Positions 1 through 7,172 of a stretch of DNA of 36,953 nucleotides are shown piece after piece. Every line of letters begins with the position of its first letter. Position 1 is the first letter of the stretch. Source of the stretch: Actinomadura sp. KC06. Lineage in GTDB: Bacteria > Actinomycetota > Actinomycetes > Streptosporangiales > Streptosporangiaceae. The position numbers were made by a program, and so were the translations under genes. The notes below the pieces were generated by a model. That model saw only the letters and a list, made by a program, of their open reading frames with translations, did no database searches and had not been told where the DNA came from. The DNA is taken from the NCBI RefSeq assembly GCF_004348735.1, contig NZ_SMKT01000092.1, positions 1 to 36,953 on the forward strand, written 5' to 3'.

Positions 1-10
1 TAAGAGACAG
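1..10 (+). other. Probable sequencing-adapter remnant (Tn5 mosaic end)
   Basis: The first ten bases, TAAGAGACAG, equal the last ten bases of the 19-bp Tn5 mosaic end used in Nextera libraries. Because the match sits at base 1 with its 3' end pointing into the sequence, the likeliest reading is untrimmed adapter at a contig edge rather than genomic DNA. The rest of the stretch up to base 72 holds no gene I can support. Confidence 0.75.
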
Positions 11-72
11 GGGGAGGGGCATCGTGCTCTCTTCCGGTTCGTTGTGGGACGGCGCTGGCGCGGGGACCGGTG

Positions 73-993
73 TCAGATCCCCGCGGTGAGGTCGCCGCCC
101 TGGTCGAGCAGCGCGCGGATGCGCGCCCGGGCGTCGCCGGACGGCGCCGCGAGCGGCGGCCGGACGTGCCCGGACGGGATCCGGCCCTGCCGCTCCAGCA
201 CCCACTTGGCGGGCGCCGGGTTGGTCTCGACGAACAGCAGGTCCACCAGGGGGTGCAGGCGGTAGTGCAGGTCGCGGGCGGCGGCGTGGTCGCCGGCCGT
301 CCACAGCTCGTACATCCGCGCGACGGCGGCGGGCGCGAGGTTGGTCACGGCGCTGATGAACCCGGCGCCGCCGAGGGCGAGCAGCGGCAGGCACAGCAGC
401 TCGATCCCCGACCAGACGAGCAGCTCGGGCCCGCAGGCGTGCAGGACGCGCGAGAAGTGCTCGAAGTCCTTGGTCGTCTCCTTGATCCCGACGACGTTGT
501 CGAAGTCGGCGAACAGCCGCCGGACGGTCTCCGGCGCGATGTCCACGGCCGTCCGCGACGGCACGTTGTAGATCACGAGCGGCAGGTCCGGGAACTCGCG
601 CGCGACGGCCGCGTACCAGTCGTACAGGGCGTTCTGGGTGGGCCGCGCGTAGTACGGGGTGATGATCAGGGCGGCGTCGGCTCCGGCCTCGCGGGCGGCG
701 GCGGTGATCTCCAGCGTCTCGTCCAGCTTCGCCGAGCCGGTGCCGGGCAGGAACGGGACGCGGTCGGCGACCTCGTCCGCGGCCGTCCGGATGGCGGCGA
801 TGCGCTCGGCCGCCGTCTGCGCGCTCGGCTCGCCGGTCGAGCCGCCCAGGGAGATTCCGTGCGAGCCGGACTCCAGCTGCCAGCGGATCAGGCCGCGCAG
901 CGCGTCGTGGTCGACGGCGCCCTCGGCGGTGAACGGCGTGACGACGGGCGCGATGGACCCGCGGATCGTGGCCGGGTCGGTGCGGAACTTCAA
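73..993 (-). CDS. Dihydrodipicolinate synthase family aldolase/hydratase (DapA/NAL superfamily)
   Basis: A 306-residue class I (Schiff-base) aldolase-fold protein of usual family length. Visible family marks are the GSTGE loop at 51-55, the YNVPSRT motif with Tyr142, and GIKETTKD with the probable Schiff-base Lys171. The start is TTG at 993, supported by GAGGAG five bases upstream. It lies 30 bases downstream of the FAH-RraA gene on the same strand and is probably co-transcribed. In that company it is more likely a catabolic pyruvate-releasing aldolase or keto-deoxy acid dehydratase than the lysine-pathway enzyme. The family assignment is firm; the substrate is not, since this superfamily also includes KDG aldolases, hydroxybenzylidene-pyruvate hydratase-aldolases and N-acetylneuraminate lyases. 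Confidence 0.88.
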   Translation of the reverse strand: MKFRTDPATIRGSIAPVVTPFTAEGAVDHDALRGLIRWQLESGSHGISLGGSTGEPSAQTAAERIAAIRTAADEVADRVPFLPGTGSAKLDETLEITAAAREAGADAALIITPYYARPTQNALYDWYAAVAREFPDLPLVIYNVPSRTAVDIAPETVRRLFADFDNVVGIKETTKDFEHFSRVLHACGPELLVWSGIELLCLPLLALGGAGFISAVTNLAPAAVARMYELWTAGDHAAARDLHYRLHPLVDLLFVETNPAPAKWVLERQGRIPSGHVRPPLAAPSGDARARIRALLDQGGDLTAGI

Positions 994-1023
994 CGGTGCT
1001 CCTCGATGGTCTGAGCTGTGGTC

Positions 1024-2454
1024 TCAGCTGTGGTCGCGGCGCCAGGTCTCGTAGGCCGCGCGCCAGCGCGGCCCGAGCGGGTACAGGCCGTCGACGGGCT
1101 CGCCGGCGGCGACGCGCTCGGTGATGAAGCGCTCCTGCGCCTCCTGCTCGGCGGCGTCCGCGGCGAGGCCCTCGACGATGCCCGGGGGGATGACGACGAC
1201 GCCGTCCGCGTCGCCGACCAGGACGTCGCCGGGCTGGACGAGCGCGCCCCCGCAGGCGATCGGCAGCCCGGTGTCCCAGGGGACGTGGCGGCGGCCGAGC
1301 ACGGCCGGGTGCGCGCCCGCGTGGAAGACGGGCAGGTCCATGCCGGCGACGGTCGCGCTGTCGCGGAGCCCGCCGTCGGTGACGACCCCGGCGGCGCCGC
1401 GCTGCTGGGCACGCAAGGCGAGGATGTCGCCGATCGTCCCGGACGAGGAGTCGCGGCGCGCGTCCATCACCAGCACCTGGCCGGGGCGCAGCTCCTCGAT
1501 GGCGCGCTTCTGCGCGTTCATGCCGCCGCCGTGGCGCTCGAACAGGTCCTCGCGGAGCGGCAGGTAGCGGAGCGTGTGCGCGGTGCCGACCATCTTGACG
1601 TCGTCCCCGCCCGCCGGGTGGACGCCGTCGATCGACATGTGCTGGAGCCCGCGCTTGCGCATCTGGGAGCTGAGCGTCGCGGTCGACAGGCCGCGCAGCG
1701 CCTCCGCGACGGCCTCGTCCAGCGTGGGCTTCGCCACGTAGGCCGCGCCCCAGGCGTCGGCGCGCGCGGCGTCGTCCGCGCGGGGCATCGCGCCCCAGTC
1801 GTCGAGCGGCCCGGCCGCCACGACCGTGTTGGACAGCCGTCCGGTCGACTCGGCGCCGGCGGTCACCTCGACCTCGACGGTGTCGCCGGGACGGGCCACC
1901 GACGCGCCGGCCGGGGTGCCGGTGAGGATGACGTCGCCCGCTTCGAGGGTGACCAGCCGGGACAGGTCGGCGACCAGCGCCGCGAACGGGAACAGGAGCG
2001 TGTCGCTGGTGTCGTCCTGGACGATCTCGCCGTTCACCCAGGTGCGGATCCGCAGCCCGGCGGGGTCGAGGCCGCGGGCGTCGAGGAGCCGCGGCCCGAT
2101 CGGGGTGAACCCGTCCGCGCCCTTGGAGCGCAGGTTGGAGCCGCGGTCGGCCCACTTCATGTCGTGCACGCCCGCGTCGTTGGCGGCCGTCACCCAGCCG
2201 ACGTGGTCCCACGCGTCCGCGGGCGCGACCCGGTGCGCGCGCCGCCCGATGACCAGGGCGATCTCGCCCTCGAACGTCATGAGCTCGCAGCCGTCCGGGC
2301 GGGCGAGGGGATCGCCGGTCCCGGCGAGGGAGGACGGCGGCTTGAGGAAGTACGAGGGCTCGGCGGGGATCCGCCCGCGCTCCCCGGCGCGGGACGGGAA
2401 GTTGAGGTGGACGGCGATGATCTTCGAGGGCAGGTCGCCCAGCGGGTGCGGCAC
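1024..2454 (-). CDS. Fused fumarylacetoacetate-hydrolase-family / RraA-family (HMG/CHA aldolase-like) protein
   Basis: A 476-residue two-domain protein. Residues about 1-220 are a FAH domain (HpcE/HHDD isomerase type) with the metal-ligand FEGEIALVIG at 61-70 (Glu62, Glu64), NGE at 141 and LTGTPAG at 177-183. Residues about 250-430 are an RraA-like domain with TDGGLRDS ending at Ser366, the motif shared with 4-hydroxy-4-methyl-2-oxoglutarate/CHA aldolases. Each domain acts on 2-oxo acids in family precedent, so one chain may carry out consecutive steps such as isomerisation or C-C hydrolysis followed by pyruvate release. The start is GTG at 2454 with AGGAG about nine bases upstream. It is the first gene of a minus-strand pair with the DapA-like aldolase and lies under a GntR operator (2507-2521). 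The exact reaction is unassigned. Confidence 0.85.
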   Translation of the reverse strand: MPHPLGDLPSKIIAVHLNFPSRAGERGRIPAEPSYFLKPPSSLAGTGDPLARPDGCELMTFEGEIALVIGRRAHRVAPADAWDHVGWVTAANDAGVHDMKWADRGSNLRSKGADGFTPIGPRLLDARGLDPAGLRIRTWVNGEIVQDDTSDTLLFPFAALVADLSRLVTLEAGDVILTGTPAGASVARPGDTVEVEVTAGAESTGRLSNTVVAAGPLDDWGAMPRADDAARADAWGAAYVAKPTLDEAVAEALRGLSTATLSSQMRKRGLQHMSIDGVHPAGGDDVKMVGTAHTLRYLPLREDLFERHGGGMNAQKRAIEELRPGQVLVMDARRDSSSGTIGDILALRAQQRGAAGVVTDGGLRDSATVAGMDLPVFHAGAHPAVLGRRHVPWDTGLPIACGGALVQPGDVLVGDADGVVVIPPGIVEGLAADAAEQEAQERFITERVAAGEPVDGLYPLGPRWRAAYETWRRDHS

Positions 2455-2485
2455 TGCGAGCTCTCCTGTGACGGGACGGGAACGG

Positions 2486-2499
2486 ACCTGGCACCAGGT
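2486..2499. promoter_or_regulatory. Perfect 6-bp-arm inverted repeat in the FAH-RraA leader
   Basis: ACCTGG-CA-CCAGGT lies between the FAH-RraA start and the GntR operator at 2507-2521. It could be a second regulator's site or a small leader hairpin. No other copy was noticed in the window. Confidence 0.3.
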
Positions 2500-2506
2500 C
2501 TGAGCA

Positions 2507-2521
2507 AATCGTATATGAAGT
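2507..2521 (+). promoter_or_regulatory. Putative GntR-family operator, site 1 (FAH-RraA side)
   Basis: AATCGTATATGAAGT contains a 12-mer matching the palindrome ATCGTATACGAT at 10 of 12 positions. It sits about 50 bp upstream of the FAH-RraA start. Three more copies lie in the other divergent promoter regions of this locus, and the only GntR regulator in the window is encoded nearby at 3440. Confidence 0.65.
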
Positions 2522-2620
2522 CATGCACGATGACGAGGGTGCAATAGGTCTCGCTTCAACCGTTCCAACATGTGGGACGGGCGGGAGCCGGATGCGAAGT
2601 TCCCGTGCAGTATGATCGCA

Positions 2621-2635
2621 AATCGTATGCGAAAT
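2621..2635 (+). promoter_or_regulatory. Putative GntR-family operator, site 2 (hydrolase-gntR side)
   Basis: AATCGTATGCGAAAT is a 10/12 match to ATCGTATACGAT. A good -10-like hexamer, TATGAT, lies immediately upstream at 2611-2616, so the operator would cover the transcription start of the hydrolase-gntR unit. That geometry suits repression and autoregulation. The strong SD AGGAGGT follows at 2641-2647. Confidence 0.68.
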
Positions 2636-2656
2636 CCTCTAGGAGGTGCTTGACGG

Positions 2657-3388
2657 ATGGCCGACCTCGCCGTTCGCACGTTCACGTCCGCAGACCCGGC
2701 GGACGCGCCCCCCGTGCTCCTCGTGCACGGCTTCTGCTCGGACGGGAAGGCCGACTGGGTCGACACCGGCATCGCCGACGCCCTCACCGCCGCCGGGCGG
2801 ACCGTCGTCGTCCCCGACCTGCCAGGACACGGGGAGAGCCCGTCGCCCGCCGCCTCCGCGGAGGTCACCGCTCCGGCCATCGCCGCCGACCTCGTCGCCG
2901 TCATGGACCGCGCCGGGTTCTCCACGTTCGACGCGGCCGGTTACTCGCTCGGAGCCAGGATCGCATGGGAGCTGCCCGCCGCTGCGCCCGGCCGCGTGGA
3001 ACGCACCGTGCTGGGCGGACTCAGCCCCGCGGAGCCGTTCACCGCCGTGGACGTCGACGCGCTGCACCGCGCCGTCCGCGAGGGGACCGAGCCCGGCGAC
3101 CCGTTCACCGGGATGATCGCCGGCATGATCACGTCCCAGGGCGACCGCGCCGCCGGGCTCGCGCTGTGCGTCGAAGGACTGCGCGCGGCCCCCTTCGCGG
3201 GAGGCGCCTGGAATGCGAAAGTCCTTCCCGTGTTCGTCGTCGGAGAGAATGATGAGCTGACACGAGGAATCGGAGGCCTCGCCGAAGAACTCGGCGAGGC
3301 GCGACTGGTCACCGTGCCGGGCGCCCACCACGAGGTGCTGGGAGGTGCGGCCTTCCGCGCCGCCCTGCTGGACGCGCTGTCGCGGTGA
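2657..3388 (+). CDS. Alpha/beta-fold hydrolase (C-C bond/enol-lactone hydrolase type)
   Basis: A 243-residue alpha/beta hydrolase. LLVHGF at 21-26 gives the oxyanion hole, GYSLG at 95-99 the nucleophile elbow (Ser97), GENDE at 196-200 the probable acid (Asp199), and GAHHEVL the catalytic His (His224 or His225). The size and single-domain form resemble MenH, 3-oxoadipate enol-lactonase and meta-cleavage-product hydrolases. The start ATG has AGGAGGT nine bases upstream. It is first in a probable two-gene unit with the GntR regulator and diverges from the FAH-RraA gene across two GntR operators. Its role is inferred to be a hydrolytic step in the same catabolic route; the substrate is not identifiable from sequence. 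Confidence 0.85.
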   Translation: MADLAVRTFTSADPADAPPVLLVHGFCSDGKADWVDTGIADALTAAGRTVVVPDLPGHGESPSPAASAEVTAPAIAADLVAVMDRAGFSTFDAAGYSLGARIAWELPAAAPGRVERTVLGGLSPAEPFTAVDVDALHRAVREGTEPGDPFTGMIAGMITSQGDRAAGLALCVEGLRAAPFAGGAWNAKVLPVFVVGENDELTRGIGGLAEELGEARLVTVPGAHHEVLGGAAFRAALLDALSR

Positions 3389-3439
3389 CCGGGCCGGCGA
3401 ACAAGACCGGGGGTGCGGGCCGAAGATGAGGAGAACCGG

Positions 3440-4114
3440 GTGACTGCCGCGAAGAAGCAGGACCAGACCAAGGAGAGCAAGGCCGAGTTCTGCTACGAGC
3501 TGCTGCGGTCGCGCATCCTGGAGGGCACCTACGTGCCCGGCTACCGGCTGGTCATCAACCAGCTCGCCCAGGAGACCGGGGTCAGCACCATTCCGCTGCG
3601 CGAGGCGCTGCGCCGCCTGCAGTCCGACGGGCTCGTCGAGGTGGTGCGCAACGTCGGCGCCCGCGTCGCGGTCTTCGACGCCGAGCAGGTGGAGCACACG
3701 CTGCAGATCCTGGCCCGCCTGGAGGGCTACGCCACCGCGATCTCCGCGCCGTTCATGAAGGCCGGGGAGATCGGCCGCTCCCGCAAGATCAACGACCGCA
3801 TGGTCGAGGCGCTGGAGGAGTTCGATCCCACCGCGTTCACCGCGCTCAACCGGGAGTTCCACTTCTCCATCTACGAGCACTGCCCCGACGCGCACCTGAA
3901 GGCCCTGCTGGAGGCCGAGTGGACGCGCCTGGACCACATGCGCCGCTCCACCTTCACCTACGTCCCCGGCCGCGCCCGCCGCTCGGTGGTCGAGCACGAG
4001 CGCATCCTGGAGCTCATCGCCAAGGGCGCCGAATCCGCCGAGATCGAGCGCGTGGCCTGCGCCCACAAGAACGCCACCGCCGACGCCCTCCACAGCGCCG
4101 TCCCCCATAAGTAA
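3440..4114 (+). CDS. GntR family transcriptional regulator (FadR subfamily, FCD domain)
   Basis: A regulator of about 224 residues. The N-terminal winged helix occupies roughly residues 14-80; GVSTIPLREALRRLQSDGLV is the recognition helix and turn typical of GntR proteins. The rest is an all-helical FCD effector domain, with His residues in NREFHFSIYEH and VVEHERI as likely metal or ligand contacts. An upstream in-frame GTG exists at 3413, but the GTG at 3440 has AGGAG at 3429-3433 with proper spacing and is preferred. It follows the alpha/beta hydrolase by 51 bp. It is the obvious candidate to bind the ATCGTATACGAT-like sites at 2507, 2621, 6009 and 8616. FCD regulators usually sense small organic acids, which fits the gene set. 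Confidence 0.92.
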   Translation: MTAAKKQDQTKESKAEFCYELLRSRILEGTYVPGYRLVINQLAQETGVSTIPLREALRRLQSDGLVEVVRNVGARVAVFDAEQVEHTLQILARLEGYATAISAPFMKAGEIGRSRKINDRMVEALEEFDPTAFTALNREFHFSIYEHCPDAHLKALLEAEWTRLDHMRRSTFTYVPGRARRSVVEHERILELIAKGAESAEIERVACAHKNATADALHSAVPHK

Positions 4115-4183
4115 CTCCCATGGGGGCGACCCCCTGGAACCCCCGTCACGGTCGAGGTTCGACCTGCCGGGGCCGGGGTGGCA

Positions 4184-4205
4184 GGAACGGCGAACGCGCC
4201 GTTCC
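4184..4205. terminator. Stem-loop after gntR, convergent with the SDR gene
   Basis: GGAACGGCG and CGCCGTTCC form a perfect 9-bp stem with a 4-base loop (AACG) in the 136-bp gap between two convergent genes. No U-tract follows, as is common for high-GC actinobacterial terminators. Confidence 0.55.
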
Positions 4206-4236
4206 CGCCGGGCGACTGGTGGGGAACGGCGCGTTC
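4192..4236. repeat. 14-bp perfect inverted repeat, alternative hairpin
   Basis: GAACGCGCCGTTCC (4192-4205) is repeated inverted at 4223-4236. It shares its left arm with the small terminator-like hairpin at 4184-4205, so the two folds are mutually exclusive. It may simply be a bidirectional terminator for gntR and the SDR gene. Confidence 0.5.
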
Positions 4237-4250
4237 GAGTTCAATGCCGG

Positions 4251-4988
4251 TCAGGTGAGGAGCTGGCCTCCGTCGACCTGGATCACCGCGCCGGTGATGT
4301 GGCCCGCCTGGTCGGACGCGAGGAACAGGACCAGGGGGGCGACGTCGTCCGTTGTGGCGATCTTGCTCAGCGGGATGCGGGACTCCCAGGCCGCGCGGGC
4401 CTCGGCGTTCTCCATGAGCCCGGCCGTCATCGGCGTGTGGACCGGTCCAGGCGCGACGCCGTTGACGCGGATGCCGTGCCCGGCCAGCTCCAGCGCGGCG
4501 GTCCGGGTGAGGGCGTCCACGGCCGCCTTGGTGGCCTCGTAGTGGCCGAGGCCGGGGGTCGGCTGGCGCGCGCCGATCGAGCTGATGTTGACGATGCGCC
4601 CCTTGGTGCCGTGCTCGATCATCTGGTTCGCCACCGCCTGGGTGACGGTGAACGTGCCGCGCAGGTTGACCGCGACGACGGTGTCGAAGATCTCCAGGGG
4701 CAGGGACGCCAGCGGCCCGCCGCCCGCGACGAGCCCCGCGTTGTTGACCAGGATCTCGACCGGGCCGACGGTCCCGGCCACGTGCGCGACCCCGGCGGCG
4801 ACCGCGGCCGCGTCGGTGATGTCCATGGTGACGGCGTGGCCGTCCAGCTCCTTGGCGGCCTCGGCGGCGGCCTCGGCGTCGCGGTCGGCGATCACGACCC
4901 GGTCGCCGGCGGCGGCGAACGCGGCGGCCACCGCGCGGCCGATGCCGCTCGCGCCGCCGGTGACCAGGACGACGCGTCCCGCGCTCAC
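4251..4988 (-). CDS. SDR family NAD(P)-dependent oxidoreductase
   Basis: A 245-residue classical short-chain dehydrogenase. TGGASGIG at 10-17 is the cofactor loop, an acidic ADRD after strand 2 suggests NAD(H) preference, NNAG is at 82-85, Ser136/137 is the catalytic serine, and Y150xxxK154 the catalytic pair. The C-terminal IQVDGGQ is typical of the FabG-like group. The GTG start overlaps the stop of the upstream methyltransferase gene (GTGA), so the two are translationally coupled. It probably oxidises or reduces a secondary alcohol or ketone in the GntR-controlled pathway; the substrate is unknown. Confidence 0.9.
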   Translation of the reverse strand: MSAGRVVLVTGGASGIGRAVAAAFAAAGDRVVIADRDAEAAAEAAKELDGHAVTMDITDAAAVAAGVAHVAGTVGPVEILVNNAGLVAGGGPLASLPLEIFDTVVAVNLRGTFTVTQAVANQMIEHGTKGRIVNISSIGARQPTPGLGHYEATKAAVDALTRTAALELAGHGIRVNGVAPGPVHTPMTAGLMENAEARAAWESRIPLSKIATTDDVAPLVLFLASDQAGHITGAVIQVDGGQLLT

Positions 4989-5977
4989 TTCGCCTCCGCG
5001 ATGATGATGCGCGGGCTGCCGGGCAGCGAGCGGGTCTCGACCGGCTCCCAGCCGGCGGCGGTGAGCCAGCCGCGGACCTCGTCCTCGGGGTAGACGACGG
5101 TGCCGTCGATGACCAGGTACTCGCCGGCGTGCAGGGCGTCGATGGCGCGCTGCTCCGGGTCGTCGTCGAGGAAGAAGTCGAGCAGGACGAGGGTGGCGCC
5201 GGGGGCGGCGGCGCGCCGGGCCTTCCCGATCAGCGTCCTGTTCTGCTCGGCGTCGAAGCGGTGCACGACGTGCTCCAGCAGGACGCAGTCGAAACCGTCC
5301 GGGATCTCGCCGGTCAGCGGGTCGGACTGGACGACCTCGCTGCGGTCGGCGAGGCCGGCGTCGTCCAGGGCCTTGCGGGTGAACTCGATGAAGTCGCCGG
5401 GCGCGACGAAGGTGCCGTGCGCCTTCTCGGCCGCGCGCAGCGCCTCGACGAGGAACGCGCCGGACAGCCCGCCGAAGTCCAGGATCCGCGAATAGGGGGT
5501 GAAGTCGAAGTTCTCCGCCAGCATCTTCGCGTGCAGCGCGTTGTAGGTCATCACGCCGGTCATGAACGTCTGCATCCGGTCGCCGGAGAGGTCGAGCGGC
5601 TGCGGCTCCGCGCTGGCCGTGGTGGCGGCGAAGTCGAGCCAGTGCGGGTAGCTGATCGCGTCCAGGAAGGCCAGGAACGGGCGCAGGTCGACGCCGTCCT
5701 CGCCGCCCGCGAGGTACGCCGCGGTGGCCGGGGAGTTGGCATAGCGGCCGTCCTCGCGCGTCAGCAGGCCGAAACCGGACATGGTGTCGGCGAGGATGCG
5801 GGCGGTGCGTTCCGGCAGCCCGGCCCGGCCGGCCAGCTCGGCCGCCGTCGCGGGGCCGTCCGCCAGCGCGGCGAACACGCCGGCCTCACTCGCCGCGAAC
5901 AGCTGCTTGGCGGCCATGTAGCCGGTGGCGACGCCGAGAATGGACGAGGGGTCGGCGCCCGGGGAGGGATGCGACAT
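4985..5977 (-). CDS. SAM-dependent O-methyltransferase (methyltransferase family 2 type)
   Basis: A 330-residue protein laid out like hydroxyindole/plant-type O-methyltransferases. An N-terminal winged-helix dimerisation domain spans about 10-90 (AELAGRAGLPERTARILADTM), followed by a Rossmann methyltransferase domain. SAM motif I reads LDFGGLSG (166-173), where relatives usually have a VDVGGGTG-like loop. The acidic residue and first glycines are kept but the loop is atypical. The start is ATG at 5977 rather than the in-frame TTG at 5980, because AAGGAG then has good spacing. It is first in a two-gene unit with the SDR and sits 32 bp from a GntR operator. A methyltransferase in an apparently catabolic cluster is unexpected; methyl transfer to a catechol-like or enol intermediate is possible. 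Confidence 0.82.
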   Translation of the reverse strand: MSHPSPGADPSSILGVATGYMAAKQLFAASEAGVFAALADGPATAAELAGRAGLPERTARILADTMSGFGLLTREDGRYANSPATAAYLAGGEDGVDLRPFLAFLDAISYPHWLDFAATTASAEPQPLDLSGDRMQTFMTGVMTYNALHAKMLAENFDFTPYSRILDFGGLSGAFLVEALRAAEKAHGTFVAPGDFIEFTRKALDDAGLADRSEVVQSDPLTGEIPDGFDCVLLEHVVHRFDAEQNRTLIGKARRAAAPGATLVLLDFFLDDDPEQRAIDALHAGEYLVIDGTVVYPEDEVRGWLTAAGWEPVETRSLPGSPRIIIAEAK

Positions 5978-6008
5978 CAAACTGTCTCCTTCGCGGTGAG
6001 AATATGCA

Positions 6009-6023
6009 GGATGCTATACGATC
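6009..6023 (-). promoter_or_regulatory. Putative GntR-family operator, site 3
   Basis: Read on the minus strand, GATCGTATAGCATCC contains a 10/12 match to ATCGTATACGAT. It is the centre of the 109-bp divergent gap between the methyltransferase (start 5977) and the first aldo-keto reductase (start 6087), so it could control both directions. Confidence 0.62.
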
Positions 6024-6086
6024 TAACGCAGAGACGGCCAGGGGTCCGCCCGGGGCCGACCACCCCTCTCACCGGAGGCAGTCACG

Positions 6087-7106
6087 ATGGAGTTCGCAGA
6101 ACGGGTGCCCAGGCGGCGGCTCGGCGTGCACGGCCCGGAGGTCCCGCTCCTGGCCCTCGGCTCCTGGAACACCTGGGACCGCATGGACCCCGAGGACGCG
6201 GCGGAGCTCGTCCGGCTCGCGGTCGACCGCGGCGTGAACATGTTCGACGTCGCGCACTACAACTTCGGCCCGCACTCCGAGAACGCCGTCACGGACATCC
6301 TCTTCGGGCAGGCCATCCGGGATGCCGGAATCGCCCGCGAAGACTACCTTCTGTGCGGGAAGCTCTGGCTGTGGGAATACCCTGCGTCCTCCTTCGCCGA
6401 GCAGATCGAGGTGTCGCTCGGCCGCGTCGGCACCGATCGCGCGGACTCGGTCGTGGTCGGCGACTTCATGGAGCGCCCCGACCTGCACGCCGTCGTGACG
6501 GACGTGGCGGAGCTCGTCCGGGCCGGGAGGTTCGCGTCCTGGGGCGTCAACAACTGGTCGGCCTGCGACGTGCTGTTCGCCTGCCGGTTCGCCGCCGCCG
6601 AGGGCCTGGTGCCGCCGTCGTTCGCGCAGCTCAAGTACAACCTGGCCCGCCGGTCGGTGCCGGAGGGCGCGCTGTACGCCAGGCTGTTCGCCGAGGAGGG
6701 CCTCGCGCTGCAGGCGTCGGACGTGCTGGAGGGCGGCATCCTCGCCGGGAAGGCCGACCCGCAGCGCAAGATCGGCGCCGACCCCGGCGGCATCCGTGAC
6801 CGGATCCGCGCCGCCCTCCCCGAGATCCGCCGCATCGCGGACGGCTTCGGCGCCACCCCCGGGCAGCTCGCGATCGCGTTCTGCCTGGCCCATCCGGCGG
6901 TCGCGAACGTCCTGGTCGGCGTCAGCAGGTCCGATCAGCTGGAGGACAACCTGGCCGCACTCGGCCTCTGCGCCCGGCACGGCGATGAGCTGCGCGACGC
7001 CGCGGCCGGGCTGTGGCTGGACGAGGGCGTGGTGGACCCCGCGGCCTCCTGGGGAACCGACGCTCCTTCCGCGTCCCTCCGCGACGACGCCGTCCCGTGC
7101 AGCTGA
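6087..7106 (+). CDS. Aldo/keto reductase family protein (paralogue 1)
   Basis: A 339-residue TIM-barrel aldo/keto reductase with GGAGG upstream of the ATG. Of the catalytic tetrad, Asp54 (FDV), Tyr58 and Lys92 (GKLWL) are present. The strand normally ending in catalytic His reads DSVVVG, so Gly125 takes the His place. SWGVNNWSA and QASDVLEGGILAGK are shared almost verbatim with the second AKR of this locus (15440-16405); the two look clearly paralogous, at roughly 45-50% identity by eye. It is a monocistronic unit divergent from the methyltransferase-SDR pair under GntR site 3. Loss of the His is known in AKRs with altered chemistry (Asn in Kv-beta, Glu in 5-beta-reductase), so the reaction may not be a simple aldehyde reduction. 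The substrate is unknown. Confidence 0.87.
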   Translation: MEFAERVPRRRLGVHGPEVPLLALGSWNTWDRMDPEDAAELVRLAVDRGVNMFDVAHYNFGPHSENAVTDILFGQAIRDAGIAREDYLLCGKLWLWEYPASSFAEQIEVSLGRVGTDRADSVVVGDFMERPDLHAVVTDVAELVRAGRFASWGVNNWSACDVLFACRFAAAEGLVPPSFAQLKYNLARRSVPEGALYARLFAEEGLALQASDVLEGGILAGKADPQRKIGADPGGIRDRIRAALPEIRRIADGFGATPGQLAIAFCLAHPAVANVLVGVSRSDQLEDNLAALGLCARHGDELRDAAAGLWLDEGVVDPAASWGTDAPSASLRDDAVPCS

Positions 7107-7107
7107 C

Positions 7108-7172
7108 GAACCGCTGATCAGGCGGGCCGCCGACCCGGCCCGTCCAGTAGGTACGGCCCGCCCGGCGGGTTC
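7108..7172. terminator. Extended imperfect hairpin between convergent AKR and amidohydrolase genes
   Basis: GAACCGC pairs with GCGGGTTC (one bulge) and, inside it, GCGGGCCG pairs with CGGCCCGC, spanning the whole convergent gap and the amidohydrolase stop codon. It is a plausible bidirectional terminator without a U-tract. Confidence 0.42.

Noticed and set aside
70..1014. Long plus-strand open frames antisense to the DapA-like and FAH-RraA genes
   Set aside because: High-GC shadow frames: Arg/Gly-rich or low-complexity translations with no family motifs, opposite clearly conserved proteins.
990..1045. Repeated AGCTGTGGTCTC-like bases between the aldolase and FAH-RraA genes
   Set aside because: A short tandem repeat at a gene junction with no operator similarity and no coding consequence.
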